Shown here piece by piece: positions 1 to 8,067 of a stretch of DNA of 64,000 bases. The DNA lies in contig NZ_CP082923.1 of NCBI RefSeq assembly GCF_019931575.1, forward strand, positions 4,650,001 through 4,714,000, in the 5' to 3' direction. The position numbers and the translations under genes are program-made. Source of the DNA: Caulobacter segnis (GTDB taxonomy: Bacteria; Pseudomonadota; Alphaproteobacteria; Caulobacterales; Caulobacteraceae). Below the pieces are notes generated by a model that had not been told where the DNA came from, did no database searches, and was given only the letters and a program-made list of their open reading frames with translations. Numbering within the stretch: position 1 is the stretch's first letter; each line of letters begins with the position of its first letter.

Positions 1-1563
1 GACGCGCGCTGGTTCAAGTTCATCGACGTCTTGATCGAGCCCGTGCGTGGCGACTTGCGGCCCGACCTGGTCGTGCAGGTCAAGGCACCGGAGGGCGAGA
101 TCCGCGAGCTGTGGATCGAGATCCACGTCACGCACAAATGCGGCCCTCGCAAGAGGGCGAAGATCGAGGCCCGGGCCCAGGCCACGATCGAGATCGACCT
201 GTCGGCATTTCGGACCTCGCACGATGCGCCGGCGATCCGGGCCGCCCTGCTGGAAGGCAAGGACAATCGGGAATGGCTCTTTCACAAGGCCCAGGCCGAG
301 GATTTCAGGGTGCGCACCCAGCGCGCCGAAGAGGCGAAGGCCGCCGCCGAAGCGCGCCTTCGCGCCAAGGCCGGGCGTCTGGTGGCCGCGATGCGCTCGG
401 CGCGGATGCTGGCGCCCGAGCCTGGTTTGACCGCGATCATCACCAAGATCGCGGACCATGGGCTGGGGGACGTCGTGGGCCTTGCCGGACCAAAGGCTGG
501 GTTTCGCGTCTCCCAGACCGGCTGGCAGTCGGTGATCTGGAATAGTTTGGTGGTCACGCGCCAGGAAGCCGATCGCGGGGATCTGCCCCTGAAGGCGGCA
601 ACGGCGCTTGCGGCGCTAACGGACTGCCTGCCGCCTCCGCTGCAAGGCGTCCTGTCGCCGGAGGTCATCGAAGCGGCCCGACAGATCGACCCCGGGTTCG
701 TGGCGCCTCAGGAGGCCATCGAGCGCTACTTCGAGACGCTCATGCAGCGCGGTGAGTTGTGGCAGGGCCGAGAGGGCGCCTGGTTTGTCCGTCATGAGCG
801 AGGCTCGGCGCTCTATCGGCGGATTGAACATTTCCGACGCGTGCGCGATCGCGTGAAACAGGTCGGCAAACGGGTGAACGGCCTCATTGCCCAGCTTCCG
901 TCCCCGACCTCGTTCGACATGGCGGCCTGGCTCGATCAGCCGTGTCTGGGCGAGTATTCACCGCGCCAGATGATCGAAGGGCGCGAAGCCCTGTGGGACA
1001 GCTTCGATGCAGCCCTGCAGGGGATCGAGCGGATGACGCTCGGCTGGCGGCACGTCGATCAATTGCTCGGGCTCCCGATCGAACCGCTGAGGGACGCCGC
1101 CCTCGCCCGCGAAGCCGAGGCCAGAGCCAAAGCCGCCCGCGAAAAGGCCCAAGCTGAGGCCAAGGAGGCGCAGGATCGTGTCGAGGCCATCGAGGCTTCG
1201 GCGCGCCTGCACCTGGGCGACGGCGCCGAGGCCTGGCTGGACGAGGGCCCGTCCGAGGGGCTGTCCTTCCGGCTGTTGGCGGGCCAAAGCAGCGGAGGTC
1301 TCGAACGCGCCCGCAACGCCCTTTGGGCACGTCTCCGAGAGATCGAAGCCGAGGCTGAACGGCAAAAGCGCTGGACCCGCAATCTCGCCGAACTGGGCCG
1401 GCAGGTGTTCAAGTTCTACGACGAGGTCAAAGGCCGCGTGTGGATGAACGGCAGCCATCCCAAGCTCGGCGGAATGGCCCCGAGGGACGCCGCCCGGGAA
1501 GACGCCGGGCTCAAGGCGAGCCTGGCGCTCCTACCTCGCAAGCCCGAGCGTTCCGGCCACTAG
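1..1563 (+). CDS. CoiA/PD-(D/E)XK nuclease-like protein, 5' end missing
   Basis: The reading frame is open from the first base of the window, so the gene starts upstream and 520 residues are visible. Near the visible N-terminus a patch with Asp22 (RPDLVV), Glu40 and His42/His45 (WIEIHVTHKCG), followed by basic KRAKIEA, resembles the D...E-x-H/K core of CoiA-like and related PD-(D/E)XK nuclease domains. The rest is largely helical, with an Ala/Glu/Lys-rich probable coiled coil encoded around 1100-1190. It is followed after 78 bases by the DUF7662 gene on the same strand. Family assignment rests on motif resemblance only. It could be a DNA-processing or competence-type nuclease of the island, but the role is unknown. 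Confidence 0.55.
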   Translation, partial: DARWFKFIDVLIEPVRGDLRPDLVVQVKAPEGEIRELWIEIHVTHKCGPRKRAKIEARAQATIEIDLSAFRTSHDAPAIRAALLEGKDNREWLFHKAQAEDFRVRTQRAEEAKAAAEARLRAKAGRLVAAMRSARMLAPEPGLTAIITKIADHGLGDVVGLAGPKAGFRVSQTGWQSVIWNSLVVTRQEADRGDLPLKAATALAALTDCLPPPLQGVLSPEVIEAARQIDPGFVAPQEAIERYFETLMQRGELWQGREGAWFVRHERGSALYRRIEHFRRVRDRVKQVGKRVNGLIAQLPSPTSFDMAAWLDQPCLGEYSPRQMIEGREALWDSFDAALQGIERMTLGWRHVDQLLGLPIEPLRDAALAREAEARAKAAREKAQAEAKEAQDRVEAIEASARLHLGDGAEAWLDEGPSEGLSFRLLAGQSSGGLERARNALWARLREIEAEAERQKRWTRNLAELGRQVFKFYDEVKGRVWMNGSHPKLGGMAPRDAAREDAGLKASLALLPRKPERSGH

Positions 1564-1641
1564 GGACCAACGCCTGCGACCCGACGCCGCTCCGCGTCGC
1601 TACGCGCTTGCGCCGGCCCCCAACATGGTGAACGTGCGCCG

Positions 1642-1896
1642 ATGTCCAAGTACGAGCCCCTGCGACGCTACCTTGCCCGGCAACGGGCCGCGCGCGTCGA
1701 GATGACCTTCAACGAGATCGAGAACATGATCGGCGCGCTCCTGCCCAAGGCGGCGGCGCGTGCGGTGTGGTGGGACGAAGCGGCGGCGAGCGGCGGCGCC
1801 GTTCAAACCCGCGCCTGGCGCGGCGCCGGCTATCGCGCCCAGCTCGGGACCAATGAGCGGGTGGTCTTCGAGCGGAACGCGACCCTGACCTCTTGA
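1642..1896 (+). CDS. DUF7662-like small protein
   Basis: An 84-residue protein. It begins SKYEPLRRYLARQ, continues with MTFNEIENMIGALLP and a WWDE segment, and ends with AWRGAGYRAQLG. That order (KYxPLxxYL, TFxEIExxxGxxLP, WW, W...GY/W) is the pattern of the DUF7662 family as I remember it, a small domain of unknown function often found alone or near restriction and defence genes. It lies between the CoiA-like gene and convergent ardA, and a stem-loop follows its stop codon. No catalytic residues can be named. The ORF is likely real because its start and length fit the pattern closely. Confidence 0.6.
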   Translation: MSKYEPLRRYLARQRAARVEMTFNEIENMIGALLPKAAARAVWWDEAAASGGAVQTRAWRGAGYRAQLGTNERVVFERNATLTS

Positions 1897-1907
1897 ACCG
1901 GTGACCC

Positions 1908-1934
1908 GCGCGGCGCCCCCAAAGGGCGCCGCGC
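1908..1934. terminator. Stem-loop between convergent genes
   Basis: A perfect 11-bp inverted repeat (1908-1918 with 1924-1934) with a 5-base loop lies between the stop of the DUF7662 gene and the stop of ardA on the opposite strand. It has no T-run, so if it ends transcription it does so as a GC-rich, possibly bidirectional stem. Confidence 0.4.
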
Positions 1935-1987
1935 CCGGCCCCCGACGCTCGGGAGCCAGACTTGGCCAGCCCTCGTCCTTGCCAGGC

Positions 1988-2512
1988 CTAGCGCCCCCAG
2001 AACACATGCACCTCGCCATGAGGGGCCTCGAGCGTGAAGACGTCGCCGTTGATCGAGGCGTCACGGGCCATGGCGTCATAATCGATGTAGTAGCGCAGGC
2101 TTTCCGGGATGGCCGTGGTTTCCTCGGTCAGCTCCTGGAAGTAGTCGGCCAGACGCGCGAACACCCCCCGATATCCATCGTCGAGCGCCTCGGCCGCTGC
2201 GGAGAGGTCGCCGCTCAGATGCTCAAGCACCAAGGCGCCCAGTGGGCCACGCTCGCGCAGGAAGCCGGCGATCTCGACCACCCGGTCGATCCCCGCATAC
2301 TCGGCGATCTCCACGCCCCCAAAGTCCTCATAGTCATGGATGGCGTATTCTTCCGCGCCCGCGATAGGCGAGCTTGCGAGCATGGCGGCGATGGCCTCGC
2401 GTACATCGTCGGCGTCCTCGACGTCGATCCATGCCCCATGCAGGTGTCCGTTATTGTAGGCCGCCAGACAGGCGACATAGATCCGGGGCTCCAGGCTCTC
2501 CGCGTCAGCCAT
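1988..2512 (-). CDS. ardA: Antirestriction protein ArdA
   Basis: A 174-residue acidic protein, the usual ArdA length. It starts near PRIYVACLAAYNNGHLHGAW and contains HDYEDFGGVEI and a C-terminal LRYYIDYDAMARD, all typical of ArdA. ArdA proteins mimic B-form DNA and block type I restriction-modification enzymes, protecting incoming plasmids or integrative elements. The ATG at 2512 is chosen because AAGGAGAG precedes it at good spacing; the open frame runs further upstream but without protein-like sequence. An unusually structured leader precedes the gene. The gene points to a conjugative or integrative origin for this region. Confidence 0.93.
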   Translation of the reverse strand: MADAESLEPRIYVACLAAYNNGHLHGAWIDVEDADDVREAIAAMLASSPIAGAEEYAIHDYEDFGGVEIAEYAGIDRVVEIAGFLRERGPLGALVLEHLSGDLSAAAEALDDGYRGVFARLADYFQELTEETTAIPESLRYYIDYDAMARDASINGDVFTLEAPHGEVHVFWGR

Positions 2513-3045
2513 CTTGCTCTCTCCTTGGGTCGTCGGGTTGCGGACGCAGAAGGCGCGTCTGCAACCCGGCGCCCGTCGGCGAGACCGGGGGTGCAAGCGA
2601 AGGAGCGGCTTCGCGGGGACCCGGCTGCAGGGCTTGGAGGCCCGAAGGTTCACGAGGGTTCGACAAAGCCCGAAGCTGGGCGGAAGACGATCCGAAGTGC
2701 GCTGGGGGCGGAGCCCCAAGCCTTGCGCGCCCGCATGTCGGGCGCTGATGACAATGAAGCCTGTACAGGAGAGCGCGCGACGCGCGCTCGGGAGGCGGCG
2801 TCGAGCGATCGGCGGCAGGCCAAAGCCTGCCCGAAGGGACACGCCCGCAGGAGCCGCGAGCCGGAGGCGGCCCGAAGGGCGCGGCGGGACCGAGCGTGTC
2901 CGCCGATCGCTCTCCTGATGGGTCGCCAGCGCCGTGTAGCCAGCGTGACGGCTTCCATCACGGCGGCATTTGGCTGAGTGTGGCCAGCTTAGCCTTAGAA
3001 TTGGGCGCGCCTAGCCCCGTCCGCCGCGAGAAGGAAAGCGATCGC
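2513..3045. promoter_or_regulatory. Structured, gene-free leader region upstream of ardA
   Basis: About 530 bases without a convincing gene, between divergent ardA and the 3046 gene. It is full of inverted repeats. There is a 9-bp palindrome around one A (2771-2789). A 13-bp stem (2803-2815 with 2900-2912) encloses a 6-bp hairpin (2815-2820 with 2825-2830) and a 7-bp stem (2837-2843 with 2895-2901). A competing 10-bp pairing joins 2766-2775 to 2908-2917. The 7-mer CCCGAAG occurs four times (2641, 2669, 2830, 2871). In conjugative plasmids ard genes can be read from folded single-stranded promoters; this layout would suit that, but it is inference. Confidence 0.5.
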
Positions 3046-3891
3046 ATGAAGATGCTGAGCGTCGGATCCCAGGGCGTGGTCAATCTCATCCTCGACAAGG
3101 TCGAGATCCAAACCACCCTTGGGGGTTTCGAGTTGGTGTTCTGGCTCCAGGGCCAGACCGTGACGCCCAACCCAGACTATTGGGCCCTCGTTCATAGCGC
3201 CGACGTCCTGGTCGATGGCGCTCAAGGCCGCCTGGCTGGACTCGGCCTTGCCCGTCCGGCGACACCCCTGCGCTTTGCCACCAGGCCAACGCCCTCAACC
3301 GTAAGCGTGCAATTCAGGCTTTCCGTAACCGCGCATCAGTTGGCGGCGATCGAGACGCTGCGAAACTGCGGCGACCTGACGTTCAAACTGGTCGTCTCGG
3401 GCGAGGGCGGTCCGCGTTCCGATCCTGACCGCATTGAACGGATCCATGAGGACTTCTGGCTTCGCGAGGAGCGTTCAGCCTGGATCGACAAGTTGGTGGC
3501 GGCCAAGGCTTTGGACGTCACGCTTCTCGAAATTCCGATGCCGTTCGTCGATCCGCCCGAGGCCCATCGAACGCTCACGGAAACGCTGCGGCGAGCGCAG
3601 CATCTCTTCGCCGAGGGGCGCTATCCTGAGAGCATCACCTGCTGCCGCACGGCGCTCGACGCGCTGGCTGTGCTTGAAGGGCGTGCGGAGGGCTGGGCCA
3701 ACAAGGCGCTCGAACGCTGCGGCACGGACCGTCGCGGCATGACCAAGGAGCAGCGGCAACTCGCGGTCGAGGGCGCCCTCGTTCATTTCAGCCACTTGGG
3801 CGCCCATCCAAATGAGGTGCAACTCGACCGACGAGACGCCAAGCTCGTCATTGCGCTGACTGCCAGTCTCCTTGCATTCCACGCAGGGTGA
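3046..3891 (+). CDS. Hypothetical protein, beta-rich N-terminus and helical C-terminus
   Basis: I do not recognise this 281-residue protein. ATG 3046 is chosen because GAAGGAAAG precedes it; the frame opens upstream but reads through the structured ardA leader. The first half (residues about 1-160) looks beta-rich with alternating hydrophobic strands. The second half (about 175-281) is helical, with RRAQHLFAEGRYPESITCC and HLGAHPNEV; the arrangement is loosely reminiscent of HEPN-like helical bundles, but no R-x4-6-H motif is evident. There is no signal peptide or membrane segment. It sits between ardA and the coupled pair at 4051-6047, so an island-related role is possible. Confidence 0.7.
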   Translation: MKMLSVGSQGVVNLILDKVEIQTTLGGFELVFWLQGQTVTPNPDYWALVHSADVLVDGAQGRLAGLGLARPATPLRFATRPTPSTVSVQFRLSVTAHQLAAIETLRNCGDLTFKLVVSGEGGPRSDPDRIERIHEDFWLREERSAWIDKLVAAKALDVTLLEIPMPFVDPPEAHRTLTETLRRAQHLFAEGRYPESITCCRTALDALAVLEGRAEGWANKALERCGTDRRGMTKEQRQLAVEGALVHFSHLGAHPNEVQLDRRDAKLVIALTASLLAFHAG

Positions 3892-3991
3892 CCGGACTAG
3901 CCGTGAGTGGGCGACTTGCCTCTTCTTGTCCGTGGACTCGCCTCAGCTCCTAGGAGATCGATCTGAAGGCGCCCCCGAAACCGCGCACGCA

Positions 3992-4014
3992 TAACATTGA
4001 TACGCGGAATGTTA
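3992..4014. promoter_or_regulatory. Candidate operator: 7-bp dyad upstream of the 4051 gene
   Basis: TAACATT and AATGTTA flank a 9-base spacer, giving a 23-bp dyad that ends 36 bases before the ATG at 4051. It is A/T-rich against its surroundings, as regulator sites often are. No regulator for it is identified here. Confidence 0.4.
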
Positions 4015-4050
4015 CCGTGTAGGTTGTTCTCGTAGCCGGGGGGCTTTTCC

Positions 4051-4464
4051 ATGATCTTTCGAGGCAGATTGCAGCGTGGGCTCGTGGTCCGCGCCAAGAT
4101 GACCAACCTGGGCGCGGGCAATATCCAGCTGCGCTATCGCGGCGGCCAGGGCGGTCCTACCAGTGGGCTCTTGCTGGCCCCGACGGCCGGCGGCGGTTCC
4201 AAAGGACCGCCTGAGTGGAGCTTCTCGACCGATCACGTCGCCCAATGGGTTACAGACGGCCTCCCGATTGAGTTTCTGATCACCTTCCAAGGCGGCGCGA
4301 TCGACGGAGACGCCATCGGCCGGCTCATGGTCAGTCAACAAGGAAACGCCTTGCCAGCGGACGAGGATGGCGAGGCTCTTCCGGCGGACGGCCAAGGCTA
4401 CGTCCAAGTCGTGACCATCCAGGCCGGCGGTCGCTCGCGGGTCTTCAGCGTGATGCTCACCTGA
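4051..4464 (+). CDS. Hypothetical small protein, first gene of a coupled pair
   Basis: A 137-residue protein of unknown family. It has no signal peptide or membrane segment, is rich in glycine, and shows short beta-like strands (GLVVRAKM, IQLRYRGG, PIEFLITFQGG, YVQVVTIQAGG, SRVFSVMLT). A strand order of this kind suggests a small beta-sandwich. Its stop codon overlaps the start of the next gene in TGATG, so the two are probably translated together. The dyad at 3992-4014 lies just upstream. It may be a partner of the secreted downstream protein, although it carries no export signal itself. Confidence 0.65.
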   Translation: MIFRGRLQRGLVVRAKMTNLGAGNIQLRYRGGQGGPTSGLLLAPTAGGGSKGPPEWSFSTDHVAQWVTDGLPIEFLITFQGGAIDGDAIGRLMVSQQGNALPADEDGEALPADGQGYVQVVTIQAGGRSRVFSVMLT

Positions 4465-6047
4465 TGCGCCGGCTCACGACGGCGACGCTGCTAGCCGCTG
4501 CGGTAAGCATCGCGGGAAATGCCATCGCGCAGGATGGCCCTCAGGAAGCGACTTTGAAGAAGCGCGACCCAGCCAACGAGGGCATCTTCGGTTTCGACTA
4601 TGGCGCGCCGACATCACCGGCCTTGAGCCTGGCCGGACTTTCGCCGGACAAGACGACCGTTTCGACTAGCTTCAAGCCCTTCATTATCAGCCTGCCCTCG
4701 CTTGGCGACGGGGCGGCGGGAGAAAGCGCTGGCCTGGACGTTTCCATGGCCTGGCTGTTCGGCGGCCCCAAGCGCAACACCCTGGGCGACTACCGAAAGC
4801 TCGATCCGATCAGCCAGGTCCTTTGGCGCGGCCATCTGGGTTGGGGCGGCACGAACGGGGACGACGCAGGCGGCGACGCCAAGAAGGCGAAGGCCTCCCG
4901 CATGGCCTTGTCCTACAGCACCTCACTCCTGCGGCTCAGCGACCCCTTGCTGCAGAAGACCGCGGCCGGCGACTGGCTCTTCGACAGTTGCGTGCAAGGG
5001 ATCTCCGAGTGGGGCCTGCACGACGCGACGGTGAATGCTTTTGCCGAGAGAGACTACCGACTGGATGGCTTACGCAATCGCCTGGGGAGCGGCGCGCCGC
5101 TGTCGGCCGGCGATCGCGCCCAGCTTGTCGCGCTCTTCGGCACGCCGACTTCGGCCGACCCGCCATTGCCGACTTTGCCCGCTCCGGACAAGCAGGAGAT
5201 CGAGGCGCTGAGCTACCTGAAAGCGCTCGCCGAGAAGCGGGGCAACGCAACGCGGGTTGCAGAGTACGAAACCTTGATCGCGGAGGCGCAGAACCTCCCC
5301 GCCAAGGGAGCGCCCAATGCCGAGCCGGCATTCGACGGCGCCGAGCGGGCCTACTACATCAAGGCGCTGAAGGCCTTGCTCGCGAAGCAGTACAAGGCCG
5401 CCGACAAGGTCTCCGACAGCTACGCGGAACGGCTCGGGATCACCGAGAAGATCAACGGCTGCAAAAAGGCCGTTTCCAAGCAGGCGATCTACCAACCGCA
5501 GATCAACGTCGGCCTTGCGACCCTGTGGACCGGCAACAACGGGGACATGGAGGATTTCGACCCAGCCGGCCGAGCCGTGTGGATCGGCGCCCGCTATCCC
5601 CTGGCGCGCGTGATCGGTAAGAAGCCTGGCGACGAAGAAGCCGGCCTCTTGCGCTACCTCATGGTGGGGGTCAGCGGTCGGTTCGGTTGGAACGAGACCT
5701 TGGAGACCGGCGACGACACGACGCCGAAGTTCAGGGCCGACAGCTCCAGTGTCTGGGTCGGCATCGAGCACGTCACGCAGAAGACCCAGCTCGCCGCTCA
5801 GTACGGCTGGATGGACGTCGATGCTCGCGATCCGGCCCAGGCTGCTTTCTCGCGAGACGGCGAGCGCTGGCTCGTCTCGGCCAAGCGTCGGATCAGCAGC
5901 AAGGAAAACGGGATCTGGGCGGCGTTGAGCTATGGCAAGGCTAGTGGGACGTCGGACCTCTTCGACGACAAGGCCTTCACCTTCAGCGTGATCTTCGGCC
6001 CACCGGACGCGCCGAACCTGTTCGGCACGAAAACCAAGGACAAATAG
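4464..6047 (+). CDS. Secreted protein, probable outer-membrane beta-barrel C-terminus
   Basis: A 527-residue protein with a clear signal peptide (MRRLTTATLLAAAVSIAGNAIAQ, cleavage about residue 22). The middle part (residues about 200-340) is helical and charged. From about residue 345 there are alternating amphipathic strands such as INVGLATLWTG, AVWIGARYPL, YLMVGVSGRFGW, SVWVGIEHV, TQLAAQYGWM, RWLVSAKRRIS, GIWAALSYGKA and FTFSVIFGPP, which is what an outer-membrane barrel would show. It does not end in the classic aromatic residue. It overlaps the preceding gene by one base (TGATG). I do not recognise a family; location in the outer membrane or periplasm is inferred. Confidence 0.7.
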   Translation: MRRLTTATLLAAAVSIAGNAIAQDGPQEATLKKRDPANEGIFGFDYGAPTSPALSLAGLSPDKTTVSTSFKPFIISLPSLGDGAAGESAGLDVSMAWLFGGPKRNTLGDYRKLDPISQVLWRGHLGWGGTNGDDAGGDAKKAKASRMALSYSTSLLRLSDPLLQKTAAGDWLFDSCVQGISEWGLHDATVNAFAERDYRLDGLRNRLGSGAPLSAGDRAQLVALFGTPTSADPPLPTLPAPDKQEIEALSYLKALAEKRGNATRVAEYETLIAEAQNLPAKGAPNAEPAFDGAERAYYIKALKALLAKQYKAADKVSDSYAERLGITEKINGCKKAVSKQAIYQPQINVGLATLWTGNNGDMEDFDPAGRAVWIGARYPLARVIGKKPGDEEAGLLRYLMVGVSGRFGWNETLETGDDTTPKFRADSSSVWVGIEHVTQKTQLAAQYGWMDVDARDPAQAAFSRDGERWLVSAKRRISSKENGIWAALSYGKASGTSDLFDDKAFTFSVIFGPPDAPNLFGTKTKDK

Positions 6048-6074
6048 GCGATCACGGCGCGCCGCCTCTCGATC

Positions 6075-6938
6075 TCAGGTCAATAGCGGCGCGACGTCGG
6101 CCTTGATCTTGTCCGTGAGCTCCTGAAGCCAATCCTTCGTCGGCGGATAGAGCGCGGCTTCCGGAACCACTGGGAAGGCGTCATTCGCCCAGAAGGTGGC
6201 GGGGTTGAAGCGGAACTTGGCGACGATGCGCCGGCCGAAATCCATCTCGTAGTGATCGTACTTGAGGGCCTGAGCCACACCGATCATCTCGGGGTACTCG
6301 CCCAGGAGATAGCCCTCCTGGATATGAGGGCGCAGCGCCGAAGGTGGGCAAACGCTCGAGAGCCGAACGATCTGCAGCCCACTCTCAGCATTAGCGGTGA
6401 TGGCGCCGCTGATGTTCGGGACCGCCAGCACGTAAAGGTAGGCTTCGCGCGTCTTGCCCAAAGAGGCGAACGAGGCGGCGATCCGCAGGGATTGCGAGAC
6501 GTCGAGCAGCGGCGTGGGGCAAACCTCGTAGTGCTGCAGTATGGACCAGCGCAGCAGACGCTCCCGGGCCACACGCTGGCGGCCGAGGCGCTTTTTGGCG
6601 TCGTACCCATCCGAAAGGGCGGCCTCGGCCTCATCGAGCGCCTTGAAACGCTTCTCGACCAGACCCTTTGCAAGGGTCTTCTTCGCCGGCGGCGCGCGAA
6701 AGATCGTCGGGCGCAACATGGTCAGGTGTTTGGTGCTCAGATAGTCGCCGGCCTGGCCGCGAAACAGCATGACGTGGGCGCGATTGCGCCACTGTAGTTC
6801 GGCGACCTTTGAGGCCAAGGTCGGATAGCTGTCGACGAAATAGCCTGGATCGGCGCGAACCTTGGTGTTCGTCACCTCCAAAGCCTCGGTCGCGGTGCTC
6901 AAGAACGACCACAGCCGCGTGCGTCCGACCGGTTCCAT
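6075..6938 (-). CDS. FRG-domain protein
   Basis: A 287-residue protein carrying the FRG domain signature: FRGQ at residues 59-62, followed by LRPTIFR, and later ILQHYEVCPTPLLDVSQSLRIAASFA and YLYVLAVP. FRG domains are named for the conserved Phe-Arg-Gly motif. Their biochemical activity is not well defined, and they occur widely in bacterial accessory regions and phage-related loci. The protein appears cytoplasmic. It is convergent with the beta-barrel gene (28-base gap). Its island position suggests a defence or conflict role, which is inference. Confidence 0.8.
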   Translation of the reverse strand: MEPVGRTRLWSFLSTATEALEVTNTKVRADPGYFVDSYPTLASKVAELQWRNRAHVMLFRGQAGDYLSTKHLTMLRPTIFRAPPAKKTLAKGLVEKRFKALDEAEAALSDGYDAKKRLGRQRVARERLLRWSILQHYEVCPTPLLDVSQSLRIAASFASLGKTREAYLYVLAVPNISGAITANAESGLQIVRLSSVCPPSALRPHIQEGYLLGEYPEMIGVAQALKYDHYEMDFGRRIVAKFRFNPATFWANDAFPVVPEAALYPPTKDWLQELTDKIKADVAPLLT

Positions 6939-7016
6939 TCCGCCTGCCCCCGTCTGCCTTCAGAACAGCTCTTTCCAACCCTAGCGCAGGCTGCGGGCGG
7001 GCGCCGCCTCTTCGAC

Positions 7017-7256
7017 CTAGCGAGCGTGACGGTCGGCCCCGTACCAACGCAGGAATATCCAGCCGCCGATGGCGATGCTGAAGGACCACACCCCCACCGA
7101 CCGGAGCGTGGAGAAGAAACGGCCGGGCTCGATGTCGAGACTGGCGGGGTAGCCACCGATGACCACGGTCAACCAGGTCAGGCTTGCGACGACCAAGGTC
7201 ACAACGGCTCCGGCGAGCACGATACGAGCCACCCACCTGGTCAACGACACGATCAT
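7017..7256 (-). CDS. Small two-helix membrane protein
   Basis: A 79-residue protein with two hydrophobic stretches (IVLAGAVVTLVVASLTWLTVVIG and VGVWSFSIAIGGWIFLRWY) and a basic C-terminus. ATG 7256 is preceded by GGAGG about 12 bases upstream. The longer open frame to 7700 reads through low-quality sequence and was not used. It lies upstream of the FRG gene on the same strand, with a 78-base gap, and could be cotranscribed with it. No family is recognised. Confidence 0.5.
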   Translation of the reverse strand: MIVSLTRWVARIVLAGAVVTLVVASLTWLTVVIGGYPASLDIEPGRFFSTLRSVGVWSFSIAIGGWIFLRWYGADRHAR

Positions 7257-7475
7257 TGGAAAAGCGCCTCCGACGGGGCATCGCGAAACTGCGAGGGCGG
7301 TTGAACATGGCCTCCAGGCTCTGACCCAGCAAGCGGACTGCGCGACCACAGTTGCGATTGATGGGCTGCCGATGGGGTTCTGCTGGTGGCGTCTGTGTGG
7401 AGCCCTTATCAGGCAAAGCTCGCCCCCGATGAATCGCCTCGGGCGCCGGTCCAGACCCGGAGCCACACCATACTG

Positions 7476-7871
7476 ATGTTGTTTGCTGTCGCGGCCTCGA
7501 TCATCGCCTGCACCGCGCCCGCCGTTCACGACGGCGACACCCTTCGCTGCGGCGATGAGCGGGTTCGTCTGTTCGGCGTCGACGCCCCAGAAGTTCGCCG
7601 AGGCAAAACGCCCGCCGAGCCCTTCGCCTACGAAGCTCGCGACGAACTCATACGCCTGACGCGCGGTCGGGTGGGGTGCCGATTTGTCGAGCGCGATCAC
7701 TACGGCCGCTTCGTTGGCCGGTGTTGGTCGGACGCGACGCCAGACATCAACGCGGCCCTGATCCGGTCAGGCCTGGCCACGGAGTATCGACGCTACAGCA
7801 AAGGCGCCTACCGGGCGGCGGAAGACCAAGCGCGCGCCGCCAAGCGCGGACACTGGGCGAACGGCCAATAA
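7476..7871 (+). CDS. Thermonuclease (SNase) family protein
   Basis: A 131-residue staphylococcal-nuclease-like protein: HDGDTLRCGDERVRLFGVDAPE near the N-terminus, then DHYGRFVGRC and NAALIRSGLATEYRRYSKGAY. These match the DGDT, RL.GIDAPE, D.YGR and N..L...GLA landmarks of the family, which hydrolyses DNA and RNA in a Ca2+-dependent way. A hydrophobic N-terminus (MLFAVAASIIACTAPA) looks like a signal or lipoprotein-type peptide, so export is likely. ATG 7476 was chosen because upstream codons in the frame give unlikely sequence; the ribosome site is weak. It is the last gene before the tRNA-Arg end of the island. Confidence 0.85.
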   Translation: MLFAVAASIIACTAPAVHDGDTLRCGDERVRLFGVDAPEVRRGKTPAEPFAYEARDELIRLTRGRVGCRFVERDHYGRFVGRCWSDATPDINAALIRSGLATEYRRYSKGAYRAAEDQARAAKRGHWANGQ

Positions 7872-7978
7872 GCGTCGGAGAAATCACGCCTCATTCAGGC
7901 GATTCCATCGGCGAGCCGTGGCGAACCGTATCGTCGGATGGCGAGGTCGAGCGACCATTGAGCCGCAATGCTTGCGAA

Positions 7979-8021
7979 CCCCAGTGCAAAACCCAGTGCA
8001 AATCGCACGACTGCACTGGGG
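7979..8021. repeat. Direct and inverted repeat cluster beside tRNA-Arg
   Basis: The 11-mer CCCAGTGCAAA occurs twice, at 7980-7990 and 7992-8002, and its reverse complement core TGCACTGGGG lies at 8012-8021, pairing with 7979-7988. The cluster is 46 bases from the tRNA-Arg 3' end, on the island side. Integrase arm-type sites often have this layout; no integrase gene is visible to test the idea. Confidence 0.45.
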
Positions 8022-8050
8022 CGCTCGCGCCACCTGCGGTCAGGTCATTG

Positions 8051-8067
8051 ATTTTCTTGGAGAAAAT
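8051..8067 (-). terminator. Hairpin directly after tRNA-Arg
   Basis: ATTTTCT and AGAAAAT (8051-8057, 8061-8067) form a 7-bp stem with a 3-base loop immediately downstream of the tRNA 3' end, overlapping its last base. It may end tRNA transcription or be part of an attachment core. Confidence 0.4.

Noticed and set aside
1901..2977. Long plus-strand ORF of 358 codons overlapping ardA
   Set aside because: It is an antisense shadow of ardA and its leader; composition is that of a shadow frame.
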